Source: Chloroflexota bacterium (GTDB lineage Bacteria; Chloroflexota; Dehalococcoidia; Lucifugimonadales; JACPCL1). Taken from it: a stretch of 12,095 bases of DNA. Below, in pieces: positions 6,239-12,095 of this stretch. Where the stretch lies: positions 1-12,095 of the forward strand of contig JACQUH010000144.1 of assembly GCA_016210375.1 (NCBI GenBank), given 5' to 3'. The notes beneath the pieces were generated by a model. It ran no database searches, was not told where the DNA came from, and saw only the letters and a list, made by a program, of their open reading frames with translations. The stretch's first letter is position 1. Each line of letters begins with the position of its first letter. The position numbers and the translations under genes are program-made.

Positions 6239-6970
6239 ATGTACACAGCCGTTTCCCTCGTCACTACACTGGTGAGCCTGGTGTTTGCCCTGACGGTGCT
6301 GGACCAGTTCCTGGAGCGGCGCAGGCCGTACCAGTTAGTGTGGACTATCGGCCTTGGCCTGTACGTTGCGGCGAGCCTGCTGGCGGCCCTGTGGGGCCTT
6401 GGCATGACCAGCGAGGTCGTCTTCCGGCTCTGGTACTTCACCGGCGGCATGGCAGTGGCAGCCTACCTGGGCATGGGGAGCCTCTACCTCCACCTGCCGA
6501 GGAAGGGGGCCCACGGCGTCCTGGCCGTGCTCCTTGGCGCCACGGCCCTGAGCGCCTTCTGGTCTCTGGGGGTGAAGCTCCAGGCGGATGTCGCCCTCCT
6601 GGAGGGCAAGGCCCTGGCTTCGTTGGCGCCGGGCGCCGAAAACCTGCGCTACTACCCTGCCTACGTGGGAATTTTGACCGCCCTGCTGAACTCCATGGGC
6701 GCCCTGGCCATGGTGGGCAGCGCCGTCTACAGCGCCGTCACCTTCGCCCGGCGGAAGACGCCAGGGTACCGGGTCGTCTCCAACGTCCTCATCGCCCTGG
6801 GGGCCTTCGTCTCCGCCGCGGGAGGCACCCTGGAGCGGTTCAACCTGCCGCAGCTCCATAGCGTGGCGCTGCTGGTGGGCGTGGTGCTCATCTATGTAGG
6901 CTTCCTGCGCAGCCGCGAGGTCTTTGCCATCTACCGGCTGCCCTTCGTGCGGCGGCCCAAGGCGGCCTAA
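6239..6970 (+). CDS. Seven-helix integral membrane protein, function unknown
   Basis: A 243-residue hydrophobic protein I cannot assign to a named family. Seven likely membrane helices lie at about 3-23, 31-55, 60-84, 89-112, 142-166, 174-194 and 205-223. Basic clusters follow helices 1 (ERRR), 3 (PRKG), 5 (ARRKTPGYR) and 7 (SREVF to RRPK), which by the positive-inside rule puts the N-terminus outside and the C-terminus inside. There is no soluble catalytic or sensor domain, and the loop between helices 4 and 5 (about 113-141) is the longest. The ATG has GGAGG 8 bases upstream. It is the only plus-strand gene in the window and has its own promoter. A sensor-type or small-molecule-binding role is possible but unsupported. 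Confidence 0.85.
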   Translation: MYTAVSLVTTLVSLVFALTVLDQFLERRRPYQLVWTIGLGLYVAASLLAALWGLGMTSEVVFRLWYFTGGMAVAAYLGMGSLYLHLPRKGAHGVLAVLLGATALSAFWSLGVKLQADVALLEGKALASLAPGAENLRYYPAYVGILTALLNSMGALAMVGSAVYSAVTFARRKTPGYRVVSNVLIALGAFVSAAGGTLERFNLPQLHSVALLVGVVLIYVGFLRSREVFAIYRLPFVRRPKAA

Positions 6971-7053
6971 CAGTAGGTCCCTTCCTGTTGCGGACCTGAG
7001 GTTCCCGCCCCCGAGCGCCTCTCCTTGCCACTCTTCCTTGCAAGGGACTACTG
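6971..7053. terminator. Inverted repeat between convergent genes
   Basis: CAGTAGGTCCCTT (6971-6983) begins right after the seven-helix gene stop and pairs with AAGGGACTACTG (7042-7053), one base bulged. It lies between that gene and the converging PIN toxin gene, so it could end transcription from both sides. A smaller palindrome, CCTTGCAAGG (7036-7045), sits inside. Confidence 0.4.
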
Positions 7054-7063
7054 TGTCTGCCTT

Positions 7064-7531
7064 CTACGCCAGACGCAGTTGCGGAAAATACGTGGCAAAG
7101 TACCCCCTGTCTCTGCTCAGAAGCCGGTCGGCATGGACGATTGCATGCGCACCGATGAGGAAATCCGCAATAACGTGCCCTCGCGGATGGAGGGATGCCC
7201 CACACCCTGGACACCGGATGTCCAGAGTGGTTCCGCATGTAGGACAGGCGAGACCGGCAGGCCGCCGGACAAGATACTCCCGCCACGTCTTGCCTGCCAG
7301 GAAGAGGGTTCCGGGTCCTGAGGGTTGGAGGCGTATCCCCGTCTCAGTGAGGAGCTGATTGAGATCCTCTAGCGCGCCGAAATGGGCTGACAACTCCGAG
7401 AAGACAGCTTCCGAGATAATGGTCGCCCCGGTGCGAAGGGCCTCTGCAAGGGCCAACTCGGATTGCTGGCCCTGGGGCGCACCCGGCACCAGGATGTCCA
7501 GCAGCACATTGGTGTCTACTGCGGTAATCAC
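7064..7531 (-). CDS. PIN-domain toxin (VapC-like) with built-in zinc ribbon
   Basis: A 155-residue PIN-domain protein, the ribonuclease fold of VapC toxins. The likely metal-binding acids are present: Asp6 (AVDTN), Glu41 (ISEAVFSE), Asp123 (VIADFLIGAHA) and Asp141 (LLSRDRGYF). Between the second and third lies CPTC (96-99) and CPGC (107-110), a four-cysteine zinc-ribbon insertion just before the HVIADF helix. I chose GTG 7529-7531 because VITAVDTNVLL is the family N-terminus and it overlaps the antitoxin TGA by four bases (GTGA), the usual coupled arrangement; the 32 open codons upstream overlap the antitoxin gene. Its RNA target cannot be read from sequence. The toxin call rests on the fold and on the antitoxin partner. 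Confidence 0.88.
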   Translation of the reverse strand: MITAVDTNVLLDILVPGAPQGQQSELALAEALRTGATIISEAVFSELSAHFGALEDLNQLLTETGIRLQPSGPGTLFLAGKTWREYLVRRPAGLACPTCGTTLDIRCPGCGASLHPRGHVIADFLIGAHAIVHADRLLSRDRGYFATYFPQLRLA

Positions 7532-7755
7532 TGCCCGCGCATATCCTCCACAAGCTGGTCCGGGTCCTTTCCAGCAAGGTGCTTGAGATAGCCCCGGTAC
7601 TTGATCAGCGGCGAAGCGGCTGCGCACTTGGCGACCACGTACATGCCATCTCGCTCAGTGAACTCCATCTCGTCCCCGGGTCGCAGGCCCAGGCGCTCAC
7701 GGACCTCCTTGGGAATGGTCACTTGCCCCTTACTGGTGAGCTTTGTCTTGGGCAT
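7528..7755 (-). CDS. AbrB/SpoVT-family antitoxin
   Basis: A 75-residue protein. Residues 1-45 (MPKTKLTSKGQVTIPKEVRE, then RLGLRPGDEMEF) form the swapped-hairpin AbrB DNA-binding domain; the tail (about 46-75) should bind and neutralise the PIN toxin encoded next, whose start overlaps this stop. GAGGGG lies 8 bases before the ATG. The gene has its own promoter and a palindrome in the leader, so the pair is probably autoregulated, as is usual for such modules. Confidence 0.92.
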   Translation of the reverse strand: MPKTKLTSKGQVTIPKEVRERLGLRPGDEMEFTERDGMYVVAKCAAASPLIKYRGYLKHLAGKDPDQLVEDMRGQ

Positions 7756-7769
7756 CGTAGTTTCCCCTC

Positions 7770-7789
7770 GTAAGGACTTGGCTCCTTAC
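7770..7789. promoter_or_regulatory. Probable operator of the antitoxin-toxin pair
   Basis: GTAAGGA-CTTGGC-TCCTTAC is a perfect 7-bp inverted repeat placed at the expected transcription start. A third half-site, GTAAGG (7796-7801), overlaps the -10 box. The antitoxin is the likely ligand. Confidence 0.55.
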
Positions 7790-7792
7790 TGC

Positions 7793-7821
7793 ATTGTAAG
7801 GGAGGATTGTGCCCACCGCAA
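7793..7821 (-). promoter_or_regulatory. Promoter of the antitoxin-toxin pair
   Basis: TTGCGG (7816-7821), a 17-bp spacer and TACAAT (7793-7798, 5 of 6 to consensus). Transcription should begin near 7786, inside the palindrome at 7770-7789. Confidence 0.55.
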
Positions 7822-7875
7822 CGGCGCTAGAGAAGGCATGACGGGAGTCGGAGCGCATAAAAACTATCTCAGGAC

Positions 7876-7965
7876 CCCTATCCCTTGATGGGCGAGGGCG
7901 AGGGTGAAACTCCCCTCATCCCAGCCTTCTCCCACAAGAGAAGAAGGAGATCCGCGGAAGGCTGG
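7876..7965 (-). repeat. GC-rich hairpin repeat after lepA, possible terminator
   Basis: Starting 34 bases past the lepA stop, CCAGCCTTC (7921-7929) pairs exactly with GAAGGCTGG (7957-7965). An inner stem, CTTCTC/GAGAAG (7926-7931 and 7938-7943), competes with it. To the left, an imperfect hairpin around ATCCC-TT-GATGGG (7880-7892) is followed by GAGGGCGAGGGTG. The composition looks like a dispersed intergenic repeat and resembles 10312-10350. No U-tract is seen. Confidence 0.45.
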
Positions 7966-7998
7966 CGGCCCTTAGGGTTTTGAGGCAATTGCAAAGGC

Positions 7999-9858
7999 CT
8001 ACCGCTCCACCTTCAGCAGCGCCAGAAAGGCCTCCTGGGGCACCTCCACCTGGCCGATGCGCTTCATCCGCTTCTTCCCCTCGGCCTGCTTCTCCAGCAG
8101 CTTGCGCTTCCGGGTAACGTCGCCCCCGTAGCACTTGGCCAGCACGTTCTTGCGCATGGCCCGTATGGTCTCCCGGGCGATGATGCGCCCGTTCATGGAG
8201 GCCTGGATAGGCACCTCAAAGAGCTGCCTGGGGATGAGCTCCTTCAGCTTCTCCACCAGGGCCCGTCCCTGGGCCTGGGCCTTGTCACGGTGCAGGATAA
8301 GGGACAGGGCGTCCACGGTCTGGTTGTTGACCATGATGTCCAGCCTGGTCAGGGCCGAGGCCCTGTAGTCCACGGGCGCATAGTCCATGGAGGCGTATCC
8401 CTGGCTCCTGGACTTCACCTGGTCGTTGAAGTCCAGGAGCACCTCTGCCAGGGGCATCTGGAACTCCAGTACCACCCTGGGGTCCGTGGAGGGCGAAGTG
8501 CTCGCCTGCTCATCCCTCGGCCGGCGGCCGCTTTGCAGGTATTCCATGCGCTTGAACATGCCCCGGCGGCCCGTGGCTAGCTCCATCATGGCGCCGAGGA
8601 AGCGGCTGGGGGTAACGACGTTCACGTCCAGCCAGGGCTCCAGTATCTCGCGGACCTGCTGGGGCGGCGGCATCTGCGATGGATTGTTGACGCTGATCTC
8701 GGTGTCGTCGGTCAAGAGGGCGCGGTAGCCCACGCTGGGGGCTGTGGTCAAGAGGTCCAGGCCGTACTCCCGCTCCAGCCGCTCCTGCACGATGTCCATG
8801 TGCAACAGGCCCAGGAACCCGCACCGGAAACCGAACCCCAGGGCAACGCTGCTCTCCGGCTGAAAGCTCAGGGCGCCGTCGTTGAGCTGGAGCTTCTCCA
8901 GGGCGTCGCGGAGCTGCTGGTAGCTTTCGCCGTCGGAGGGGTACAGCCCGGCGAAGACCATGGGCTTGAGAGGCTTGTATCCAGGCAAGGGCCTCTCCGC
9001 TGGCTGGCCGCGGCGGGTCAGGGTATCGCCCACAGGCACAAGACCAAGGCTCTTCAGTCCCGTGGCGATGTACCCAACCTCACCGGCGAAGAGGCCCGGC
9101 ACCTCTGTCATCTGAGGCTTGAAGATCCCCACCTCTAGGGCCTCGGCGTCGGTGCCCGCGGCCATCAGGCGGAGGCGGTCGGTCCGGTTGACAGCGCCGT
9201 CTACGAGACGCACGTAAGCCATCACACCCTTGTAGGGATCGTAGGCGGCGTCAAAAACGAGGGCGCGCAGCGGCCCTTCCGCCTTACCTTTGGGCGGTGG
9301 GATGCGCTCCACCACCCGGCGCAGCAGGTCTGGCACCCCTGTGCCCTCCTTGGCGGATATGAACAGCATCTCCTCTCGCTGGAAGCCGAAGGTATGCTCC
9401 AGCTCCTGGGCCACCACCTCTGGCTGGGCCGCGGGCAGGTCTATCTTGTTGATCACGGGAATGATGGCGAGGTCGTGCTCCACAGCGGCGTACACGTTGG
9501 CCAGTGTCTGGGCCTGGATACCCTGGGAGGCGTCCACCACCAGCAGGACGCCATCGCAGGCGCGCAGGCTCCGGGAGACCTCGTTGCTGAAGTCCACGTG
9601 GCCTGGTGTATCAATAAGGTTGAGCTGGTACTCCTGGCCATCGTCGCAGTGATAGGACATCCTTACGGCCTGGGCCTTGATGGTGATGCCCCGCTCCCGC
9701 TCCAGGTCCATCATGTCCAGGTACTGGTCCGTCATGGTGCGGCCAGCCACGGTATTGGTCAGCTCCAGAATACGGTCTGCCAACGTGGACTTGCCGTGGT
9801 CCACGTGAGCGATGATGCAAAAGTTGCGGATGAATCGCAGGTCCATATAGAGGCTCAT
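7999..9858 (-). CDS. lepA: Elongation factor 4 (LepA)
   Basis: A 619-residue ribosome-associated translational GTPase, thought to act in 30S assembly or to back-translocate stalled ribosomes. G motifs: AHVDHGKST (17-25), RGIT (56-59), DTPGH (83-87), NKID (137-140), SAK (168-170). The LepA-specific C-terminal domain is complete, with AKCYGGDVTRKRKLLEKQAE (574-593) and GKKRMKRIG. An insert of about 18 residues rich in Ser, Arg and Asp (442-459, positions 8482-8535) lies between the MEYL and RVVLEF blocks, where other LepA proteins have a short turn. The start is either ATG 9856-9858 or ATG 9844-9846 (MDLRFIRNF); neither has a clear ribosome binding site. It is a single gene with repeat copy C upstream and a hairpin downstream. 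Confidence 0.97.
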   Translation of the reverse strand: MSLYMDLRFIRNFCIIAHVDHGKSTLADRILELTNTVAGRTMTDQYLDMMDLERERGITIKAQAVRMSYHCDDGQEYQLNLIDTPGHVDFSNEVSRSLRACDGVLLVVDASQGIQAQTLANVYAAVEHDLAIIPVINKIDLPAAQPEVVAQELEHTFGFQREEMLFISAKEGTGVPDLLRRVVERIPPPKGKAEGPLRALVFDAAYDPYKGVMAYVRLVDGAVNRTDRLRLMAAGTDAEALEVGIFKPQMTEVPGLFAGEVGYIATGLKSLGLVPVGDTLTRRGQPAERPLPGYKPLKPMVFAGLYPSDGESYQQLRDALEKLQLNDGALSFQPESSVALGFGFRCGFLGLLHMDIVQERLEREYGLDLLTTAPSVGYRALLTDDTEISVNNPSQMPPPQQVREILEPWLDVNVVTPSRFLGAMMELATGRRGMFKRMEYLQSGRRPRDEQASTSPSTDPRVVLEFQMPLAEVLLDFNDQVKSRSQGYASMDYAPVDYRASALTRLDIMVNNQTVDALSLILHRDKAQAQGRALVEKLKELIPRQLFEVPIQASMNGRIIARETIRAMRKNVLAKCYGGDVTRKRKLLEKQAEGKKRMKRIGQVEVPQEAFLALLKVER

Positions 9859-9900
9859 GCTATCATGGCGCTAGAGGAGCCACAAGCTGGCGGGCCCCAG

Positions 9901-9933
9901 GGTTGTGTTTGCTAGGGAGTGGCAAGCAACATG
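9901..9933. repeat. Palindromic element, copy C
   Basis: The first 22 bases match copy A at 19 positions (GGTTGTGTTTGCT against GGTTCTGTTTGCT, then GGGAGTGG against GGGGGTGG). The centre is shorter, and the right arm AAGCAACATGAC folds back imperfectly on the left arm. It ends 43 bases upstream of the lepA ATG. Confidence 0.6.
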
Positions 9934-9972
9934 ACAGGCGCCGGGGTAGTGAATCCAAAGAACGTTACAAGG

Positions 9973-10048
9973 GTCATTCTGAGCGCAGCGAAGAATCTGG
10001 GGAGGGGTCTCCCACCGCCCCAGATGCTTCACTTCGTTCAGCAGGACA
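9973..10048. repeat. Imperfect 30-bp inverted repeat
   Basis: The left arm (9973-10002, beginning GTCATTCTGAGCGCAGCGAA and ending ATCTGGGG) is mirrored by 10018-10048 (CCCCAGATGCTTC onward), about 6 differences in 30 bases, with a 15-base loop. Sequences of the GTCATTCTGAGC type are, to my knowledge, dispersed intergenic repeats in many bacterial genomes. The drift between arms suggests an old copy. Confidence 0.65.
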
Positions 10049-10197
10049 AGCCCAAGCCAATCCATAAAGGTGACGAATCTCTGATAGGGGACACTGGAAG
10101 ACCATCTCAGAGCCCCCTTGGCGGCGCCCACCGATGGTGATTGACAAAAGGACCTGCCAACTGGGTTCTGACCAAACCCCTTCTGGCTCCCTCCTTC

Positions 10198-10244
10198 GTC
10201 CCGATTCTATCGGGACTCAGCACAGGCTCTTCCCGCACGGGAAG
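10198..10244. repeat. Two small perfect hairpins
   Basis: GTCCCGAT-TCT-ATCGGGAC (10198-10216) and CTTCCCG-CA-CGGGAAG (10229-10244) lie 12 bases apart. They belong to the hairpin cluster of the gene-free stretch. Confidence 0.5.
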
Positions 10245-10261
10245 GGGGAGAACATTAGTTT

Positions 10262-10300
10262 GAATCGGTGCGATGCGTCAGAGCCGCATCGCACCGATTC
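10262..10300. repeat. Perfect 16-bp hairpin
   Basis: GAATCGGTGCGATGCG (10262-10277) pairs exactly with 10285-10300 around a 7-base loop, TCAGAGC. It stands between two GC-rich hairpins of a different type and interrupts them, as if inserted. Confidence 0.6.
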
Positions 10301-10311
10301 CTCAAATCATC

Positions 10312-10340
10312 GTCCCCCTCTCCGCAACGGAGAGGGGGAC
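10312..10340. repeat. Perfect 13-bp GC-rich hairpin
   Basis: GTCCCCCTCTCCG (10312-10324) pairs exactly with 10328-10340 around CAA. CACAGGGGGAGAGG follows directly. The composition resembles the repeat at 7876-7965. Confidence 0.6.
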
Positions 10341-10468
10341 CACAGGGGGAGAGGTCGAGTCTCAGTGGCAACGTATTTAGTCAATAACCATAAGGGGCGG
10401 CATCATGCCTCAGGCTTCAGGCTGAGATGCGGAAAGCCCTCTTGAGATAGTTACTTAGTAAATACCTT

Positions 10469-10510
10469 CAGTCGGGGGTTGTGGGTACCGCCCCCCAGCA
10501 AGCGAGACCG
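10469..10510. repeat. Truncated palindromic element, copy D
   Basis: It matches the right half of copy B in order: AGTCGGGGGTTG (10470-10481, identical to 6040-6051 apart from flanks), GGTACC (10484-10489) and AGCAAGCGAGACCG (10497-10510 against AGCAAACAGAACCG). The second hairpin and the whole left arm of B are missing. Confidence 0.45.
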
Positions 10511-10551
10511 TCCCGAGGGAGCCTTCCGGGGCCTGCAAGCACCGCTTTCTC

Positions 10552-10592
10552 CAACAGGAAAGGCCTCCCGATGCGGGAGGCCTTTCCTGTTG
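10552..10592 (-). terminator. Perfect 19-bp stem after the OppF-like gene
   Basis: CAACAGGAAAGGCCTCCCG (10552-10570) and its exact complement (10574-10592) flank a 3-base loop. It lies 21 bases past the stop of the transporter gene. No U-tract follows on the minus strand, so termination may not need one or the stem may protect the 3' end. Confidence 0.6.
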
Positions 10593-10613
10593 CCGTTGCC
10601 GTGTCTGGCAGCC

Positions 10614-11612
10614 CTACACGCGTATACAGGCCACGAAGTGGTCGCTGCCCATTTCCCGAAGGGGCGGCACACCGTTCTTGCATTCGTCTATGGCGATGGG
10701 GCAGCGGGTGTGGAACACGCACCCCGCAGGTGGATGCAGGGGGCTGGGCACGTCGCCAGTTAGGATTATGCGCTCCCGGGTGGCTTCAATCACCGGGTCA
10801 GGGATGGGCACCGCGGATAGCAGCGCCTTGGTGTACGGGTGCAGCGGGTTCGCATACAGCTCTGTGCGGTCGGCGATCTCCATGATGTGGCCCAGGTACA
10901 TCACGGCGATACGGTCGCTGATATGCCGGACCACCGAGAGGTCATGGGCGATGAAGAGGTAGGTGAGGTTGAACTGCTCCTGGAGGTCCTCCAACAGATT
11001 GATGACCTGGGCCTGGATGGAGACGTCCAGGGCCGAAACCGGTTCGTCGCATACAATCAGGCTCGGCCGCACGGCCAGGGCCCGGGCCACGCCGATGCGC
11101 TGGCGTTGGCCGCCGCTGAACTCGTGGGGGAAGCGGGTACCCATGGAGGCGTTCAGTCCCACCACCGAGAACAACTCTGCTACCCTGTCCCTCAGCTCCC
11201 CCTTGCTCTTCACCAACTTGTGGATCACCAGAGGTTCGCCGATGATGCTGGCGCAGTTCTGGCGAGGGTCCAGGGAGCTGTAGGGGTCCTGAAAAATGAG
11301 CTGCATGTTCCGGCGGAACTTGCGGATATCAGCGGGGCCCATCTTGGTCAGCTCTTGCCCCTCAAAAAGGACCTCCCCGGCCGTGGGCCGGTAGAGCTGC
11401 AAGATACAGCGGCCCGTGGTAGTCTTCCCACAGCCGCTCTCTCCCACCAGGCCGAGGGTCTCGCCCCGGCGGATGAAGAAGCTCACGTCGTCTACCGCTT
11501 TGATGTCCGCGATCTTCTTCTGGAAGATGGCGCCCGACCGCACGGGGAAATACATCTTCAGGTTACGGACATCTACCAGCATCTCCTGCTTTTGCTCTAT
11601 CTGCTGCGTCAT
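10614..11612 (-). CDS. oppF: Oligopeptide/dipeptide ABC importer ATPase, OppF/DppF-like
   Basis: A 332-residue ATPase of a peptide-type ABC importer; with its OppD-like partner it powers uptake through a two-permease channel. Walker A GESGCGKT (57-64), Q-loop Gln108, signature SGGQR (166-170), Walker B LIVCDE (185-190) and H-loop His223 are all present, so it should be active. The C-terminal oligopeptide domain contains NPLHPYTKALLSAVP (255-269) and cysteines 298, 304, 311 and 329, which in this family can bind an Fe-S cluster. The YFPVRSG start of the ABC domain is typical of the F subunit. I chose ATG 11610-11612, with AGGGAG just upstream; the open codons before it overlap the partner gene. 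It is the last gene of the operon; the substrate cannot be told from sequence. Confidence 0.93.
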   Translation of the reverse strand: MTQQIEQKQEMLVDVRNLKMYFPVRSGAIFQKKIADIKAVDDVSFFIRRGETLGLVGESGCGKTTTGRCILQLYRPTAGEVLFEGQELTKMGPADIRKFRRNMQLIFQDPYSSLDPRQNCASIIGEPLVIHKLVKSKGELRDRVAELFSVVGLNASMGTRFPHEFSGGQRQRIGVARALAVRPSLIVCDEPVSALDVSIQAQVINLLEDLQEQFNLTYLFIAHDLSVVRHISDRIAVMYLGHIMEIADRTELYANPLHPYTKALLSAVPIPDPVIEATRERIILTGDVPSPLHPPAGCVFHTRCPIAIDECKNGVPPLREMGSDHFVACIRV

Positions 11613-11623
11613 GCTCGCTCCCT

Positions 11624-12095
11624 TTAGGATCGTACTTTGGCCCGTTCGCCCAGCCTCTCCCACTCCCAGCACGCTGCTATATGATTGTCCGCTACCGGCA
11701 CCAGGGGAGGATACTCCGAAGCGCACCTCTCCACGGCGTACCGGCAGCGGGGGCGGAATGCGCATCCAGCATCCAGCTTGGCGAGGTCCGGCGGCTGCCC
11801 TTCAATAGGGTCCAGCTTGACCCGCCGGGGTTCGTCCAGCCGGGGCACGGAATGGAGAAGACCCAGCGTATACGGATGCTTGGGGTTCCCGTAGACTTCC
11901 CTCGCCGAGGAGCGTTCAATTATCCTTCCGGCGTACATCACGTTCACCCGGTCGGCATAGCGCGCCACCACGCCAAGGTTGTGGGTGATAACCATGAGAG
12001 CGGCGCCAAACTCCCGGCACAGCCCTTTCATCAGCTCCAGGATCTGGGCTTGAATGGTCACGTCCAGAGCGGTAGTCGGCTCATCGGCAATGAGA
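11624..12095 (-). CDS. oppD: Oligopeptide/dipeptide ABC importer ATPase, OppD/DppD-like, partial
   Basis: Only the C-terminal 156 residues are in the window; the gene enters from the right edge. It opens with the Walker B and D-loop LIADEPTTALDVTIQAQ, has the H-loop in ITHNLGVVARYADRV, and ends with the peptide-importer C-terminal domain (NPKHPYTLGLLHSVPRLDE, then GCAFRPRCRYAVERC and a late Cys). The P-loop and signature motif lie outside. The stop is 11 bases before the OppF-like ATG, so the two are cotranscribed. D before F is the usual order; permeases and binding protein are expected beyond the right edge. Confidence 0.93.
   Translation of the reverse strand, partial: LIADEPTTALDVTIQAQILELMKGLCREFGAALMVITHNLGVVARYADRVNVMYAGRIIERSSAREVYGNPKHPYTLGLLHSVPRLDEPRRVKLDPIEGQPPDLAKLDAGCAFRPRCRYAVERCASEYPPLVPVADNHIAACWEWERLGERAKVRS

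Larger units (their letters stand above)
9859..10613. other. Gene-free stretch with repeats and hairpins
   Basis: About 755 bp between lepA and the OppF-like gene. Open frames here are short, run through the palindromes and resemble no protein family. It holds palindromic element C, a 76-bp inverted repeat, a cluster of four hairpins (10198-10340), a truncated element D and the stem downstream of the transporter gene. The promoter of lepA must lie at its left end but no strong box is visible. Confidence 0.7.

Noticed and set aside
9871..10131. An 86-codon minus-strand open frame upstream of lepA
   Set aside because: It reads through copy C and the 30-bp inverted repeat; the frame is a by-product of repeat sequence, with no ribosome binding site.
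10198..10340. CRISPR-like array
   Set aside because: The hairpins differ in sequence and length, and no direct repeat recurs at regular spacing.

Overview
The window is a GC-rich bacterial chromosome segment. Most of it is housekeeping genes on the minus strand, in the style of a Chloroflexota (Dehalococcoidia-like) genome. That assignment is an inference from GC content, from the gene set, from the zinc-ribbon PIN toxin and from the GC-rich palindromic repeats between genes; there is no rRNA or other marker to confirm it.

Layout from left to right. At the left edge (1-302, minus) is the N-terminal part of a TPR-like protein with no normal start codon. Next is a tightly coupled minus-strand operon, ybeY-dnaX-ebfC (2843 down to 315), with ATGA-type and 8-bp overlaps: rRNA maturation, DNA polymerase III clamp loader, nucleoid protein. 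A single gene (3074-3670, minus) encodes a membrane-anchored staphylococcal-nuclease-like domain that has lost its catalytic residues. A second operon, thiL-tsaE-tsaB (5946 down to 3758), covers thiamine diphosphate synthesis and two subunits of the tRNA t6A machinery. The only plus-strand gene (6239-6970) encodes a seven-helix membrane protein of unknown function. It converges on an AbrB-antitoxin/PIN-toxin pair (7755 down to 7064), which has a visible promoter and operator. Then comes lepA (9858 down to 7999), a 750-bp gene-free stretch full of hairpins and repeat fragments (9859-10613), and the last two genes of an oligopeptide/dipeptide ABC importer (OppD-like, running off the right edge, and OppF-like).

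The most interesting non-coding signal is a family of short palindromic elements with arms like GGTTCTGTTTGCTTT. Copies lie at 2896-2944, 5998-6118 and 9901-9933, with a truncated relative at 10469-10510. The three main copies have different centres, and each lies just upstream of the first gene of a minus-strand transcription unit (ybeY, thiL, lepA). The largest copy carries two perfect 9-bp hairpins and is flanked by a possible 6-bp direct repeat, so it looks like a miniature mobile element.

A second pattern is an extended -10 box TGCTANNAT at thiL, ybeY and the seven-helix gene. At thiL and ybeY it sits so close to the start codon that leaderless mRNAs are likely. Transcript ends are marked by long perfect stems without a clear U-tract. 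No CRISPR array, rRNA, tRNA or complete insertion sequence was seen.
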